Shown here piece by piece: positions 19,500-28,259 of a stretch of 64,000 nt of DNA. Source of the stretch: Sedimentitalea nanhaiensis DSM 24252 (lineage in GTDB: Bacteria > Pseudomonadota > Alphaproteobacteria > Rhodobacterales > Rhodobacteraceae); contig NZ_KI421509.1 in the NCBI RefSeq assembly GCF_000473225.1, positions 2,515,741-2,579,740 on the forward strand, read 5' to 3'. A program made the position numbers and the translations under genes. Under the pieces are notes generated by a model that searched no databases, was not told where the DNA came from, and saw only the letters and a list, made by a program, of their open reading frames with translations. Numbering within the stretch: position 1 is the first letter of the stretch; every line of letters begins with the position of its first letter.

Positions 19500-20090
19500 T
19501 TACAGGCGGACGTCAGCCGAACGCATCGCTTTCAGGGCCCGGTCCAGCGATCCATCCAAGTCGATTGCCCGGCAGGCCGACAGATCCACGGCTACCGAAT
19601 ATCCCAACCGCGCAGCATCGACGGCAGAAAAATGAACGCAAAAATCCGTTGCCAAACCGACCAGTGTCAGATCCGTGATTCCACGGCAGCGCAGATATCC
19701 GTCTAACCCGGTGGGTGTGGTTCGGTCATTCTCGAAGAAAGCCGAATAGCTGTCGATTTCGCTGCGAAAGCCCTTGCGCAGTATCAGGTTTCCGTCGGTG
19801 CGTAGATCCGGATGGAAACCGGCACCAACGCTGCCTTGCACACAGTGATCTGGCCACAGAACCTGCGGCCCATATGGCATTTCTGCAACCTCGTAAGCGG
19901 ATTTCTCCGGATGGGATGATGCGAACGAGCGGTGCGCGAATGGATGCCAGTCCTGCGTCAGCACGACTGCGTCGAAATTTTCGATCATCGCGTTGATGAT
20001 AGGCACGACTTCGTTTCCGCCAGGCACCGCCAGCGCACCACCGGGACAGAAATCATTCTGCACATCAATCACGATCAGGGCCTGGCTCAT
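19500..20090 (-). CDS. pncA: Nicotinamidase PncA
   Basis: A 196-residue isochorismatase-fold hydrolase that deamidates nicotinamide to nicotinate. The catalytic triad is readable as Asp9 (VIDVQNDFCPGG), Lys106 (NLILRKGFRS) and Cys151 (GLATDFCVHFSA). The metal-binding residues are in TQDWHPFAHRSFAS. Its product is the substrate of PncB, encoded immediately downstream. It is divergent from trhO across 99 bases. Confidence 0.97.
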   Translation of the reverse strand: MSQALIVIDVQNDFCPGGALAVPGGNEVVPIINAMIENFDAVVLTQDWHPFAHRSFASSHPEKSAYEVAEMPYGPQVLWPDHCVQGSVGAGFHPDLRTDGNLILRKGFRSEIDSYSAFFENDRTTPTGLDGYLRCRGITDLTLVGLATDFCVHFSAVDAARLGYSVAVDLSACRAIDLDGSLDRALKAMRSADVRL

Positions 20091-20189
20091 GGGGGTCTTC
20101 CTTGCTTTGCTCTACATGGGTAAGGTTGCGCTTGCGCTGCGTCAATGCGGGCCTTGATCGGGACAACTTGCGGGGCTAGATCGTCGTCC

Positions 20190-21098
20190 ATGTACACAAT
20201 CGCCGCGCTCTACCATTTCACCCGGTTTGCTTCTCCTGCCGACCTGAAACCGGCTTTGCTGGATCTGTGCCAGAGCCAATCCGTCAAAGGAACCCTGTTG
20301 CTGGCGCAAGAGGGAATAAATGGAACCGTCGCCGGGCCACGCGCGGGCATTGATGCCGTTCTCGCCCATATCCGCGGTTTGCCGGGGTGCGACACCCTGG
20401 AGTGGAAAGAATCCACCAGCGCCAAGCCCCCGTTTGGCAGGATCAAGGTGCGTCTGAAGAAAGAGATCGTGACCATGGGGCAACCGGATGTCGACCCGCG
20501 CGCGCGGGTTGGGCACTATGTCGAAGCACAGGATTGGAATGCCCTGATCCAAAGCCCGGACGTGGCAGTGATCGACACACGCAACGATTATGAGGTGGCG
20601 ATTGGCACGTTTGATGGGGCCATTGATCCGCAAACACGCTCATTTGGCGAATTCCCGGCCTGGTGGGAAGCCAACCGTGAGCGGTTTCACAACAAGCGGA
20701 TCGCGATGTTCTGTACTGGCGGGATCCGGTGCGAGAAATCCACAAACTACCTGCTGGGGCAAGGCGTGACGGACGTTTTCCATCTTAGAGGTGGAATTCT
20801 GAAATACCTTGAAGAGATCCCAGCCGAAGACAGTGTTTGGCAGGGCGAGTGTTTTGTTTTCGACAATCGGGTCAGCGTAGGGCACGGGCTGCGTGAAGGT
20901 CCCCATGCGTTGTGCCACGGGTGTCGTCGCCCGCTGCTGCCCAGCGATACCTCACGGCCTGAATATGAACTCGGCGTCTCCTGCCATCACTGTATCCACG
21001 AGACTTCGGCATCGGACAAAGACCGGTTTCGGGAGCGGCAGAAACAGATCCGCCTGACCCGCGCACGCGGTGCGGAGCATCTGGGCCGCCCGGACTGA
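20190..21098 (+). CDS. trhO: tRNA uridine-34 hydroxylase TrhO (YceA-type rhodanese protein)
   Basis: A 302-residue protein starting MYTIAALYHFTRFASPADLK. The N-terminal acylphosphatase-like UPF0176 region contains LLLAQEGINGTVAG. The rhodanese domain follows, with the active loop CTGGIRCEKS (Cys175 and Cys181). A C-terminal region has paired cysteines (CHGCRRPLL and CHHC). TrhO hydroxylates U34 of certain tRNAs in an oxygen-dependent route to 5-methoxyuridine or its derivatives. The frame opens 45 bases further upstream but MYTIAALYHF is the conserved start. Confidence 0.93.
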   Translation: MYTIAALYHFTRFASPADLKPALLDLCQSQSVKGTLLLAQEGINGTVAGPRAGIDAVLAHIRGLPGCDTLEWKESTSAKPPFGRIKVRLKKEIVTMGQPDVDPRARVGHYVEAQDWNALIQSPDVAVIDTRNDYEVAIGTFDGAIDPQTRSFGEFPAWWEANRERFHNKRIAMFCTGGIRCEKSTNYLLGQGVTDVFHLRGGILKYLEEIPAEDSVWQGECFVFDNRVSVGHGLREGPHALCHGCRRPLLPSDTSRPEYELGVSCHHCIHETSASDKDRFRERQKQIRLTRARGAEHLGRPD

Positions 21099-21284
21099 CA
21101 CCACCTATCCCAAAGGACCTTTTGTGGAATTGAAAGTCCACGCTTTGATCTCCCTGTCTCCCAGACGGGATCGCTTTAACGCGAAGAGTCGTCTTATGAT
21201 CCGAACCTTTCCAAATGAACCGCAGCCGGTGCGGGGGCTTATTGGGGGCGGATAAGCTCCTGCAATATTCGATCGGCAACACTG
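21099..21284. other. Non-coding interval after trhO
   Basis: No gene or RNA is recognisable here. It may include outer, unrecognisable parts of the insertion sequence remnant that follows. Confidence 0.4.
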
Positions 21285-21931
21285 CGTCTTCTATCTCGGC
21301 TACCCACTGTCCGGCCGTGCATGTTTGCATGCACGAGAGGGGACCTCGCCGAAGTTCAGAGGGCTGAAGGTAAGCTACATCTACTCGTCGGTATCGACCG
21401 CACCAGCAAGTTCGCTGTGACCCAGCTCGTTGAAAAGGCCGACCGGCGCACTGCTTGAGAGTTCCTCCAGCACATGCTCGAAGCCGTGCCTTACCAGGTT
21501 CACACTCTTCTGACAGATATCGGCGTCCAGTTCGCCGAGCCCTCCCGGAACCGGAACACTGCCTACTCCAGACCAATGCGCTTCGATAGGATCTGCGAAG
21601 CCAATGGAGTTGGGCATCGGCTGACGACGCCGAGCCACCCCTGGACCAACGGCCAGGTCGAGCGCCCTCTTCTCGGCAGATTGCGGCGCAATCGCCTGCC
21701 GGGCAACGGAACCGAACAATTCAGGGCGCGACAGTTAAACGCTTCCTTTACGAGAGCCATGATCGGCGGCGCGCGCATCTCGCCGACGTCGTGGACGCCT
21801 ACAGCTTCGCGCGCCGCCTGAAGACCCTCGGCGGCCTCACGCGCTGTGAATACATCTGCAAAACTGGACATCGGATCCAGACAGATTCATCTGGGACCCG
21901 ATCCACCAGATGCCGGGACTGAACACCTAAA
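21285..21931 (+). pseudogene. Decayed IS481-family transposase (left flank of flagellar block)
   Basis: Read across frames, this region spells most of the catalytic half of an IS481-family transposase: DLAEVQ, AEGKLHLLVGIDRTSKFAVT, QLVEKADRRTA, then an in-frame TGA where Trp is expected, EFLQHMLEAVPYQVHTLLTD, RICEANGVGHRLTTPSHPWT and NGQVER. An insertion and frame change follow, then ATVKRFLYES in degraded form, HLADVVDAYSFARRLKTLGG, and finally DPIHQMPGLNT with the original stop near 21929. Integrase-type catalytic residues are disrupted. A weaker match to the upstream helical part begins near 21285. The element abuts the stop of the DUF1217 gene by 24 bases. Confidence 0.8.
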
Positions 21932-21955
21932 ACGCGGGAAATTTCGGGGAGAAAG

Positions 21956-22750
21956 TCAGCTAGATTGTAGCAACGTCAGGGCATTGGCGCTCGATGAGTT
22001 AGCGACATTCATTTCAGCAATCTGCGATCTCGCCAAGTACAATGTCGTAAACTTTTCGACCATTGCAGGGTCCGAGAATTGTGAAACCGTGTCGTCGCCA
22101 GTAATAGCGCGAGTTTTCTCGCGAAATACTTTCAATTGTTGATCAATATCGATTTGGCCAAAAGCACTTGGAAGCCCCAGAGCGGTTTCAAACATGGAAC
22201 GCAATGGGGGAAGACCCATCAATGAAAACCACTTGGTATCCTCGCTGATATCCTTGTCCGCCAACTCGCCCAGTTCACGTTGCGCATACAGCGCTATTCG
22301 CATCGTGTCGTCTTGTTCGCCGACGGAGACTTCGAACGAATGCGTTTGGTACTGCGCTACGATATCGTTCATATTTTCGGAAAAGCCAGTTGTGACGGCT
22401 GCGCCGGGGCCGAATCCGAAAGCTTCACTCAGTTTTCGGTACCGTTCATCGGTCAACTTATTGGCAAGCGCATCGTCGCTGCTAGTTCCATCCGAGAGTA
22501 TTCTTTGAATGAAATAGCGGTTGTCTATGTCGTCCTGCAACCCAAAGGCACCAAGAGCGACACCTAGCAATCGGCGATTTTTTACGAGGTCTTCTGCAGA
22601 ACGCATATCGCCGATGTTCTCATTAAAGTAATCGATCTCTCGTTGAATCTGTGACGATGCGTTGAACGCCTCGAATTGGGCTTCATGGGTGCGTTGCAGA
22701 AACCGCCAGCCAACCAGTCCGGTACTTGGTATTACCGGCTGGTAGCTCAT
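21956..22750 (-). CDS. DUF1217 domain-containing flagellar-locus protein
   Basis: A 264-residue protein starting MSYQPVIPSTGLVGWRFLQR. The sequence matches DUF1217 proteins encoded in alphaproteobacterial flagellar clusters (QREIDYFNENIGDMRSAEDL, RLLGVALGAFGLQDDIDNRY, FIQRILSDGTSSDDALANKL). Role unknown; the context indicates flagellar assembly or regulation. It overlaps the flbT stop by four bases. The gene is complete, although an IS remnant begins 24 bases past its stop. Confidence 0.85.
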   Translation of the reverse strand: MSYQPVIPSTGLVGWRFLQRTHEAQFEAFNASSQIQREIDYFNENIGDMRSAEDLVKNRRLLGVALGAFGLQDDIDNRYFIQRILSDGTSSDDALANKLTDERYRKLSEAFGFGPGAAVTTGFSENMNDIVAQYQTHSFEVSVGEQDDTMRIALYAQRELGELADKDISEDTKWFSLMGLPPLRSMFETALGLPSAFGQIDIDQQLKVFREKTRAITGDDTVSQFSDPAMVEKFTTLYLARSQIAEMNVANSSSANALTLLQSS

Positions 22751-23151
22751 GACGGGCGTGCCGCGAACAGCCTGTCTTCGCGCGGTAGCAGCGTGCGCAG
22801 CGCTTTAAGGCATTTGTAGTGATGTTCCTGGATCAAGGATTCTGTCGCCTGGGCGAGACATGCCCGGCTATCGGGATCGGTGAATATCTGACTCAGTTCT
22901 TCAATCCGGCGTAGCAATGCGAAACGGGCGGTTTCCGGATCGCTGTCACCTGTCAGAATGAGTTGGGCCGCATAGCAGACCCGACGAACCGGTGTGTTCG
23001 CTTCTTCTGGGTGAATCGCGTCTCGCAACCTGAGAATCTTGGCATCGGGCGTCACGATCGAGAGCCGACTACGGCGGTCGCCATTTTCAATGACGGCACC
23101 ATTGACCAGGACGCGTTCCTTAGGAGCCAACTTAAGAACCAACCCGCTCAT
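22747..23151 (-). CDS. flbT: Flagellin translational regulator FlbT
   Basis: A 134-residue protein starting MSGLVLKLAPKERVLVNGAV, typical of FlbT. In Caulobacter FlbT binds the 5' untranslated region of flagellin mRNA and limits its translation until hook assembly is complete. The start at 23151 overlaps the flaF stop by four bases, and a longer frame to 23346 would overlap flaF extensively and is rejected. A hairpin lies in the flagellin leader at 24500-24516, a possible target. Confidence 0.92.
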   Translation of the reverse strand: MSGLVLKLAPKERVLVNGAVIENGDRRSRLSIVTPDAKILRLRDAIHPEEANTPVRRVCYAAQLILTGDSDPETARFALLRRIEELSQIFTDPDSRACLAQATESLIQEHHYKCLKALRTLLPREDRLFAARPS

Positions 23152-23525
23152 CTCTGGCTGCCCCGGCTGCGTAGGCCGCGCATGATGGCTGTGTTGACTT
23201 CGAGCAAGGGCTCGACCGACGCTTGGCGCGCCAGGACCTTGCTGGTGTGATGATTCGTGAACTCGGCGAGATAGAACAATCTTGCTTTCAGGTCTTTGGG
23301 CAGCGAGTTGCCGGGATCGGCAACATCGATTGCAAAGATATTCCATAGTTTTCTGTTGTCATGCAAAGCTTCAGCCAAGGACGTGAAGCCTGCCGGACCC
23401 ATTTCATGGGATGATTTCATGCGAGTTGTGATGCGGGCAACCGCTTCGTATTCTGTGCCACGAGTCGTACGCGTTGGAGTAGAAGCGGCGGAGTAGGCAC
23501 GATGCGCTTGGGAAAGAGCGTTCAA
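23148..23525 (-). CDS. flaF: Flagellar biosynthesis regulator FlaF
   Basis: A 125-residue protein reading MNALSQAHRAYSAASTPTRT, KLWNIFAIDVADPGNSLPKD, and LKARLFYLAEFTNHHTSKVL. This is FlaF, which promotes flagellin translation or secretion in opposition to FlbT. The start is TTG at 23525, with GAGG about eight bases upstream; the nearby ATG (23530) is in another frame and stops after two codons, so the TTG is supported. It lies 68 bases downstream of the flagellin gene. Confidence 0.9.
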   Translation of the reverse strand: MNALSQAHRAYSAASTPTRTTRGTEYEAVARITTRMKSSHEMGPAGFTSLAEALHDNRKLWNIFAIDVADPGNSLPKDLKARLFYLAEFTNHHTSKVLARQASVEPLLEVNTAIMRGLRSRGSQR

Positions 23526-23593
23526 GTCATGTCCTCACGATTAGGGGTAATTGAGGTGAGAAGCCGGGGCGCAATACGCCCCGGCAAGCGCTG

Positions 23594-24454
23594 TTAGCGG
23601 AACAACGACAGAATGGTCTGCGGTGCCTGGTTGGCGATCGACAGGGCTTGTACACCCAACTGCTGCTGAGTTTGCAGGGCTTGCAATCGTGCTGAAGCTT
23701 CTTCCATATCAGCGTCCACCAGAGACCCGATACCGGCCTTCATGGCATCGGTTAGCTTGCCAACAAACGAGTTTTGGTCGCTGATTCGTTTGCCGGAAGC
23801 GCCCAGCGCAGCAGCGCCTTCAATGGCGACTTGCAGAAACCCTTCGATCTCAGTCAGCGCTGTTTGTGCATCGGCCGCATCGGCAACTGCAGTCCGTCCC
23901 GCGACAGCCAGACCCGCTTCGAAGTCTGCAGTCGCTACATCGATCGTCGAAATGGTCGGCGCATTGCCGTTGGCAGATGTATTGGCCCCGGCGCGATCAA
24001 GCGAGGAGATCACCGTCAACTGAGTTCCGCCATTACCATCCGCATCCGTTTTCAACAGGTTCACCCCGTTGAATTGGGAAGCTCCGATGATCGCCGTGAT
24101 CTGGGCTTCCTTTTCCGCCATATCAGCTTCTATTTTGGCAAAATCGGCAGTTTCACTTGCTCCGGAAATTGCAAGCTCTTTCATTTCTTTCAGAACGTTG
24201 ACGATTTCTTCTGCCCCGGCGGACGCAACAGCAACCGTCGACTCACCAATCGCAAGGCTGTCGGAAACGGCGTTGAAACCGCTCACGTCCGATTCCATCA
24301 CCTTGGAGATTGCCCAGATGGCGGAGTTGTCCTTGGCGCCTACGATATCTTTACCCGTGGCAATCTGATCCTGGGTTTTCGCCAGGTTCGAGTTGATGGA
24401 TTTCAGGGTTTGCAGCGCAACCATTGCACTGTTGTTCGTCAGAATGCTTGACAT
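23594..24454 (-). CDS. fliC: Flagellin
   Basis: A 286-residue flagellin. The N-terminal D0/D1 segment reads MSSILTNNSAMVALQTLKSI and NSNLAKTQDQIATGKDIVGA, and the C-terminal segment reads ARLQALQTQQQLGVQALSIA with the terminal LSLFR. The variable middle is short, as usual for Roseobacter flagellins. It is the filament subunit exported by the flagellar type III apparatus. AAAGGA precedes the ATG. A stem-loop lies in its leader. It is the first gene before flaF-flbT-DUF1217 on the minus strand. Confidence 0.97.
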   Translation of the reverse strand: MSSILTNNSAMVALQTLKSINSNLAKTQDQIATGKDIVGAKDNSAIWAISKVMESDVSGFNAVSDSLAIGESTVAVASAGAEEIVNVLKEMKELAISGASETADFAKIEADMAEKEAQITAIIGASQFNGVNLLKTDADGNGGTQLTVISSLDRAGANTSANGNAPTISTIDVATADFEAGLAVAGRTAVADAADAQTALTEIEGFLQVAIEGAAALGASGKRISDQNSFVGKLTDAMKAGIGSLVDADMEEASARLQALQTQQQLGVQALSIANQAPQTILSLFR

Positions 24455-24664
24455 AGCACTTTCCTTTAGTCACTTGGGCAAGTTCCGCCCGGTTGATTTC
24501 CGCCCTGTTTGGGCGGGCTAAACGTCTTTCTGACTACTGCGACCACCGATCATCCGGTTTCGCGCCACTTCGTCTTGAAGTGCATCGTTACCATGCAGCG
24601 GCAGGTCCTAATGGAGTCCTAAAGGCGGCAATGTGCTTGTTTCGCATTTTCCTAAATCTGGAAT
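24455..24664 (-). promoter_or_regulatory. Flagellin promoter/leader region with stem-loop at 24500-24516
   Basis: On the minus strand CCGCCC (24516-24511) and GGGCGG (24505-24500) enclose a five-base loop AAACA, giving a compact hairpin 46 bases before the flagellin ATG. I could not identify a sigma-28 or sigma-54 promoter with confidence. A leader hairpin fits post-transcriptional control by FlbT/FlaF, which are encoded downstream. Confidence 0.5.
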
Positions 24665-25024
24665 TCAGGCGCGTTTCTCGACATTTGGTCGGGTTTGCAT
24701 ACCGAAACTTTGCTTCTGGCCCTGATGGTCATAGGTTTCCAGCCCGCTGCGCACCCGACGCAGATCGGCCATGCGGTTTGCGACCGCCCGAATGCCGTCT
24801 AGTGCGCTGGCCAAAAGGGCCTGGTTACGCGTTACCTTTTTCTGGACCGCTGCCAATTGCTGTTGTTCGATGGATTGCAATGCATTGATGTTCTCGATCA
24901 ACCTCTCCTTGGCCAGCATCAGCTCGCCAATCTGCTCCAGATCTCCCTGCAGCAACGCATTCCGCTCGCGATCCAGTGCGTTGTCCAATTCGTCAATCAG
25001 GTCCCGTGGGTCTTCAGTTGTCAT
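24665..25024 (-). CDS. flgN: FlgN-like flagellar chaperone
   Basis: A 119-residue, almost entirely helical protein: MTTEDPRDLIDELDNALDRE, RNALLQGDLEQIGELMLAKE and RLIENINALQ. This layout matches FlgN, the export chaperone for hook-filament junction proteins FlgK and FlgL. The genes for those partners are not in this window. Its 5' end overlaps the flgJ-like gene by eleven bases. Confidence 0.8.
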   Translation of the reverse strand: MTTEDPRDLIDELDNALDRERNALLQGDLEQIGELMLAKERLIENINALQSIEQQQLAAVQKKVTRNQALLASALDGIRAVANRMADLRRVRSGLETYDHQGQKQSFGMQTRPNVEKRA

Positions 25025-25298
25025 GTTCTGCCTCCTTCAGGGCGTTAAAAAGCGATTCGGCCAGGCCGATGCCCCCGCTGCGCGCGATTTGATCCGCCTG
25101 TGCACGTACAAGGAGCGACCCGAACTGATCTTCGCCGGCCCCTCCCCCCATGATGTCACGGCTCTTGCCCAAACCGGCAGATTTCAGCATTTCAGTCAGA
25201 AAGGCCGCCTCTAGGTCGGTTGCGGCTTGGCGCAGCGGATCTTTAGCGGGTGCCACCCCAGACAGCGTAGTCGGTGGCGTTGGTGAGATTGGAGTCAT
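25014..25298 (-). CDS. flgJ: Rod-binding protein, FlgJ N-terminal type (CheL-like)
   Basis: A 94-residue protein starting MTPISPTPPTTLSGVAPAKD. The conserved block LRQAATDLEAAFLTEMLKSA, then GGAGEDQFGSLLVRAQADQI, matches the N-terminal rod-binding domain of FlgJ; there is no muramidase domain, as in other alphaproteobacteria, where the protein is also called CheL. The frame remains open upstream to 25625, but those codons are antisense to fliK and are not used. Confidence 0.85.
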   Translation of the reverse strand: MTPISPTPPTTLSGVAPAKDPLRQAATDLEAAFLTEMLKSAGLGKSRDIMGGGAGEDQFGSLLVRAQADQIARSGGIGLAESLFNALKEAEHDN

Positions 25299-25365
25299 GA
25301 TTTGCCTCGAATTGCTCGGATCTTCTGAGCATGGGGCGGATCCGGTTAAAAAAAACGTAACCGGT

Positions 25366-26715
25366 ATGAATAACAATGTGGGCAACGCGATAGAATTCCG
25401 GGGCAACATGCATATCAGTGTCATGCCATCGCCAGCGACGGGCGATTCAATAAACGAAAAAATGGCCTCGGCCAGTTCAAAGAGCGAATTGCGAAGGCAA
25501 ACTCCCACATTCGGTGCTTTGTTTGACAGTACGTCTGACGATGAGTTGCCAATTGAGGCGAGCGCAGACGCCGCCCCGGATGAAGCATGTGGTGAAGCAC
25601 CAGACGACGCCGAGGTGTTGCCCACTGAAATCCACGCAACGCCGATGGTGAGGGATCAGAAGATACACACCGAACCCGAAGACGACGCAGATCTCGTGTT
25701 TGATGCGGACCTTAACGATTCGGGTGAGGCCGACACGGATTGGCTTGTCGGAGAAAATCAGCAAGCCATATCGCCTGACCCCGTGGCGGGGGCCATAGGG
25801 GAAAAGATTGCTGGTGAAGTTTGCGCGACACCGGTTTCTAATGGCAAGTCGGATAGCGCCGATGGTGTGAAATCACTCGATTCGGATCCGGCGGGTGTGG
25901 CCAGAGGGACGAGACAACAGGGTGTGTGGGTTAGGACCGAATGGTCCAGTGCAGATATGGAAAGGTCGGGTGAGGGCAATGAGAACCGGGCACGCATACC
26001 AGAGCAGGTCGGGTCGGCATTAGTTGGTGAATTTGCCTCACAGGATAAGAACGTAAAGGTCAGATCTGCGCGCGGGACTTCCGAACTATTTGAGGGTCAG
26101 AAAAACCATGTAGCGGCAGAAGCTGCCGAGCGCATGACCCACAGGCTTGCACCTAAAATGACAGACGCCGGTACGCTTGGGATGTCCCATTTTTCGCTAT
26201 TGGATTCAGAACCGCAATTTGGGCCCGGATCTTTGGGACGCGAAACGTTCCAAGGCTTGCCCGGGCGCGCGGATACGGGTCCGGTGGCAACGGGTTCGGT
26301 CGCATCTGAACTGGGTTTGCAGCGTGCAGAGACGGTTCGCAGCGCGGCAGCACAGGCCGTCGAGGTCTTTGTGCGCCAACCGGGGAAGCCGGTTGAAATC
26401 ACTTTGAACCCACAAGAACTCGGAAAAGTTCGAATGGCACTGTCGACCACAGAGGTTGGCGTGACTGTCGTCATCCTTTCCGATCGCCCTGAAACCCTGG
26501 ATCTGATGCGCCGCAACATAGACCAGTTGGCTCAGGAATTCCGCAACCTAGGTTACGAGAGCACCAATTTCCAGTTCGGCGAGGAAGCCACGGGCGACGC
26601 GCCTCACAGGCGTGAAGGCGAGGCCTATGTCGTAGCCGAAGAAACGTCCGCTGGCGCCTTGGCACCAGCATCCAATCCCCGCCCGGTTTCAACCGGGCTC
26701 GATCTGAGGCTGTGA
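25366..26715 (+). CDS. fliK: Flagellar hook-length control protein FliK
   Basis: A protein of about 449 residues. The N-terminal two thirds are low-complexity, acidic and poorly conserved; the C-terminal Flg_hook domain is clear (VEVFVRQPGKPVEITLNPQE, LGKVRMALSTTEVGVTVVIL, RNIDQLAQEFRNLGYESTNF). FliK is a secreted ruler that switches export specificity when the hook reaches its length. The start is uncertain: ATG 25366 is used here, with ATG 25408 (MHISVMPSPATG) as an alternative; neither has a good ribosome binding site. It is divergent from flgJ and followed three bases later by flgD. Confidence 0.85.
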   Translation: MNNNVGNAIEFRGNMHISVMPSPATGDSINEKMASASSKSELRRQTPTFGALFDSTSDDELPIEASADAAPDEACGEAPDDAEVLPTEIHATPMVRDQKIHTEPEDDADLVFDADLNDSGEADTDWLVGENQQAISPDPVAGAIGEKIAGEVCATPVSNGKSDSADGVKSLDSDPAGVARGTRQQGVWVRTEWSSADMERSGEGNENRARIPEQVGSALVGEFASQDKNVKVRSARGTSELFEGQKNHVAAEAAERMTHRLAPKMTDAGTLGMSHFSLLDSEPQFGPGSLGRETFQGLPGRADTGPVATGSVASELGLQRAETVRSAAAQAVEVFVRQPGKPVEITLNPQELGKVRMALSTTEVGVTVVILSDRPETLDLMRRNIDQLAQEFRNLGYESTNFQFGEEATGDAPHRREGEAYVVAEETSAGALAPASNPRPVSTGLDLRL

Positions 26716-26718
26716 TCC

Positions 26719-27393
26719 ATGATTGACTCCACAAATTCGACAGCGTCCACTCCCTCTGCGGGGGCAACGCCCTCTAAGACGGCTACTCCAAAAGCAAGCG
26801 GTTTGACTTCGGATTTTGAAACGTTCCTCAAGATGCTGACAGCGCAGGCCAAGTATCAAGACCCGTTAGAGCCGATTGATTCGACGGAATACTCGGCTCA
26901 GCTGGCGCAATTCTCGATGGTCGAACAGCAAGTTCAGACCAACGACAATCTGTCTGCTCTGCTTATGCAGCTAGGGTCGGGAAGTATGGCGTCGGTGGCA
27001 GGTTGGGTCGGAATGGAGGCCAGAGCGCAGACACCCATGGAATTCAGCGGGCAACCGATTACGATCGCACCCAATCCCGCTCGGACAGCCGATCAAGCCT
27101 TTTTGGTTGTGTCCGACGTCCAGGGCAAGGAGGTACAGCGTTTGAGTATCCCCACTACTACGGCTCCTGTCCAATGGGCTGGCGTGGATGATGGGGGCTC
27201 GCCTTTTAAGAACGGAACTTACAGCTTTTCGGTCGAAAGCTACGCTAATGGCAAGATGATCCAATCTGAGCCAGCAGAAATCTATGGTCGCATCACCGAG
27301 GCGCAGATCCAGGATGGAGAAATTGTATTGGTTCTCGACGGCGGCCAAGCCATTCCTTCCACTTCGGTAACGGCATTGCGCGAACCAAGTTGA
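26719..27393 (+). CDS. flgD: Flagellar hook-cap/assembly protein FlgD
   Basis: A 224-residue protein with the N-terminal signature DFETFLKMLTAQAKYQDPLE and STEYSAQLAQFSMVEQQVQT, which is strongly conserved in FlgD. The C-terminal half is the FlgD Ig-like/Tudor region (VSDVQGKEVQRLSIPTTTAP, FKNGTYSFSVESYANGK). FlgD caps the growing hook. It starts three bases after fliK. Beyond it the sequence turns into IS remnants. Confidence 0.95.
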   Translation: MIDSTNSTASTPSAGATPSKTATPKASGLTSDFETFLKMLTAQAKYQDPLEPIDSTEYSAQLAQFSMVEQQVQTNDNLSALLMQLGSGSMASVAGWVGMEARAQTPMEFSGQPITIAPNPARTADQAFLVVSDVQGKEVQRLSIPTTTAPVQWAGVDDGGSPFKNGTYSFSVESYANGKMIQSEPAEIYGRITEAQIQDGEIVLVLDGGQAIPSTSVTALREPS

Positions 27394-27551
27394 TCCTGTC
27401 AGATCGGGATGTGTCGAGGTCTGAAATCTAGCTTTGTGTCGCCTGCGAATGTCTTCTCGGCCATTGACTATAAATTTCGGCTGATGGTGGGTCCTGTGCA
27501 TAAATCCCGGGAGGGATTCTTGTCGTCAATCCAGTGCGGTAGCTGGGAAAC
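27394..27551. other. Non-coding interval, probable left margin of IS5-family remnant
   Basis: No gene is seen. Near 27490-27525 the sequence GGGTCCTGTGCATAAATCCC resembles terminal sequences of IS5-family elements, and the adjacent AATCCCGGGAGGGATT is an inverted repeat. This would place the element's left end here, but no matching right end was found. Confidence 0.35.
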
Positions 27552-28225
27552 ATGAGCAGACCAACACCCCCTACCTACAAGACCAAGATCTGGCTGGTCT
27601 ATATTGAAGCGCTCGAGTGCTGCGGCTCGTTGACAGTCTGGGGCTTGAAGACGAGTGGACCGCAGGCAAGCATGGCGGTCCCAAACGACGCGTTTGGCGC
27701 AAAATCCATCTCGGGACCGACGAGCGCACACTGGAGGTTCGGGCCTTTGAGATCAGGGGGGGACCACACTGGCGACGCGCCGGTTCTCGCCGATCTGCCC
27801 CGCCAGACCCCAGCCGGCAAAGAGATCGCACCGTCACCGCTGACGGTGCCTGTGACACACGCAAGTGCCACGATGCAATTGCCGACAGGGGTGCGAATGC
27901 CGTTATCCCGCCCGCAAAATGCCAACCCGTTCAAAGCCATTACTGCAGGTGAGATGGCCAGAAACGAGGCTCTGCGATCTACGAAATGCCTTGGTCGCGC
28001 GCACTGGCGAAACTGGAGCGGGTACCACCGACAAAGCAGGGTCGAGACGAAGATGCGCTGCATGAAACTGCTGGGGCAGCGCCTCATGGCGGGGGCTTCG
28101 AACGCCAGATTTTCGAGGTCCAGGTCCGTATCGCCGTTAAGAACGGCTGCACCGCACCCGGAATACCCGTCACAGACGGTCGTGGGACAAGTCCGCCAGG
28201 GAAAGGGGCAGCTGGGCGTTTGATC
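27552..28225 (+). pseudogene. Decayed IS5-family transposase
   Basis: Fragments in alternating frames spell one IS5-family DDE transposase. They are ALECCGSLTVW (N-terminal part), then after a large deletion KHGGPKRRVWRKIHLGTDER and TLEVRAFEI, GDAPVLADLPRQTP, TVTADGACDTRKCHDAIADR with NAVIPPAK, EMARNEALRSTKCLGRAHWR, WSGYHRQSRVETKMRCMKLL and GQRLMA, and FEVQVRIAVKNG. At least four frame changes and an internal loss of about 90 residues make it non-functional. It lies 158 bases past flgD. Confidence 0.8.
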
Positions 28226-28259
28226 CCATGGTTTGATGGTGCGATCCTTTTTCAGGACT

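Noticed and set aside
20872-21576. 234-residue minus-strand frame over the trhO end and IS481 remnant
   Set aside because: It covers two unrelated plus-strand features and has no domain.
25014-25625. Longer version of the flgJ-like gene (203 residues)
   Set aside because: The extra N-terminus is antisense to fliK and unlike FlgJ; MTPISP at 25298 is the natural start.
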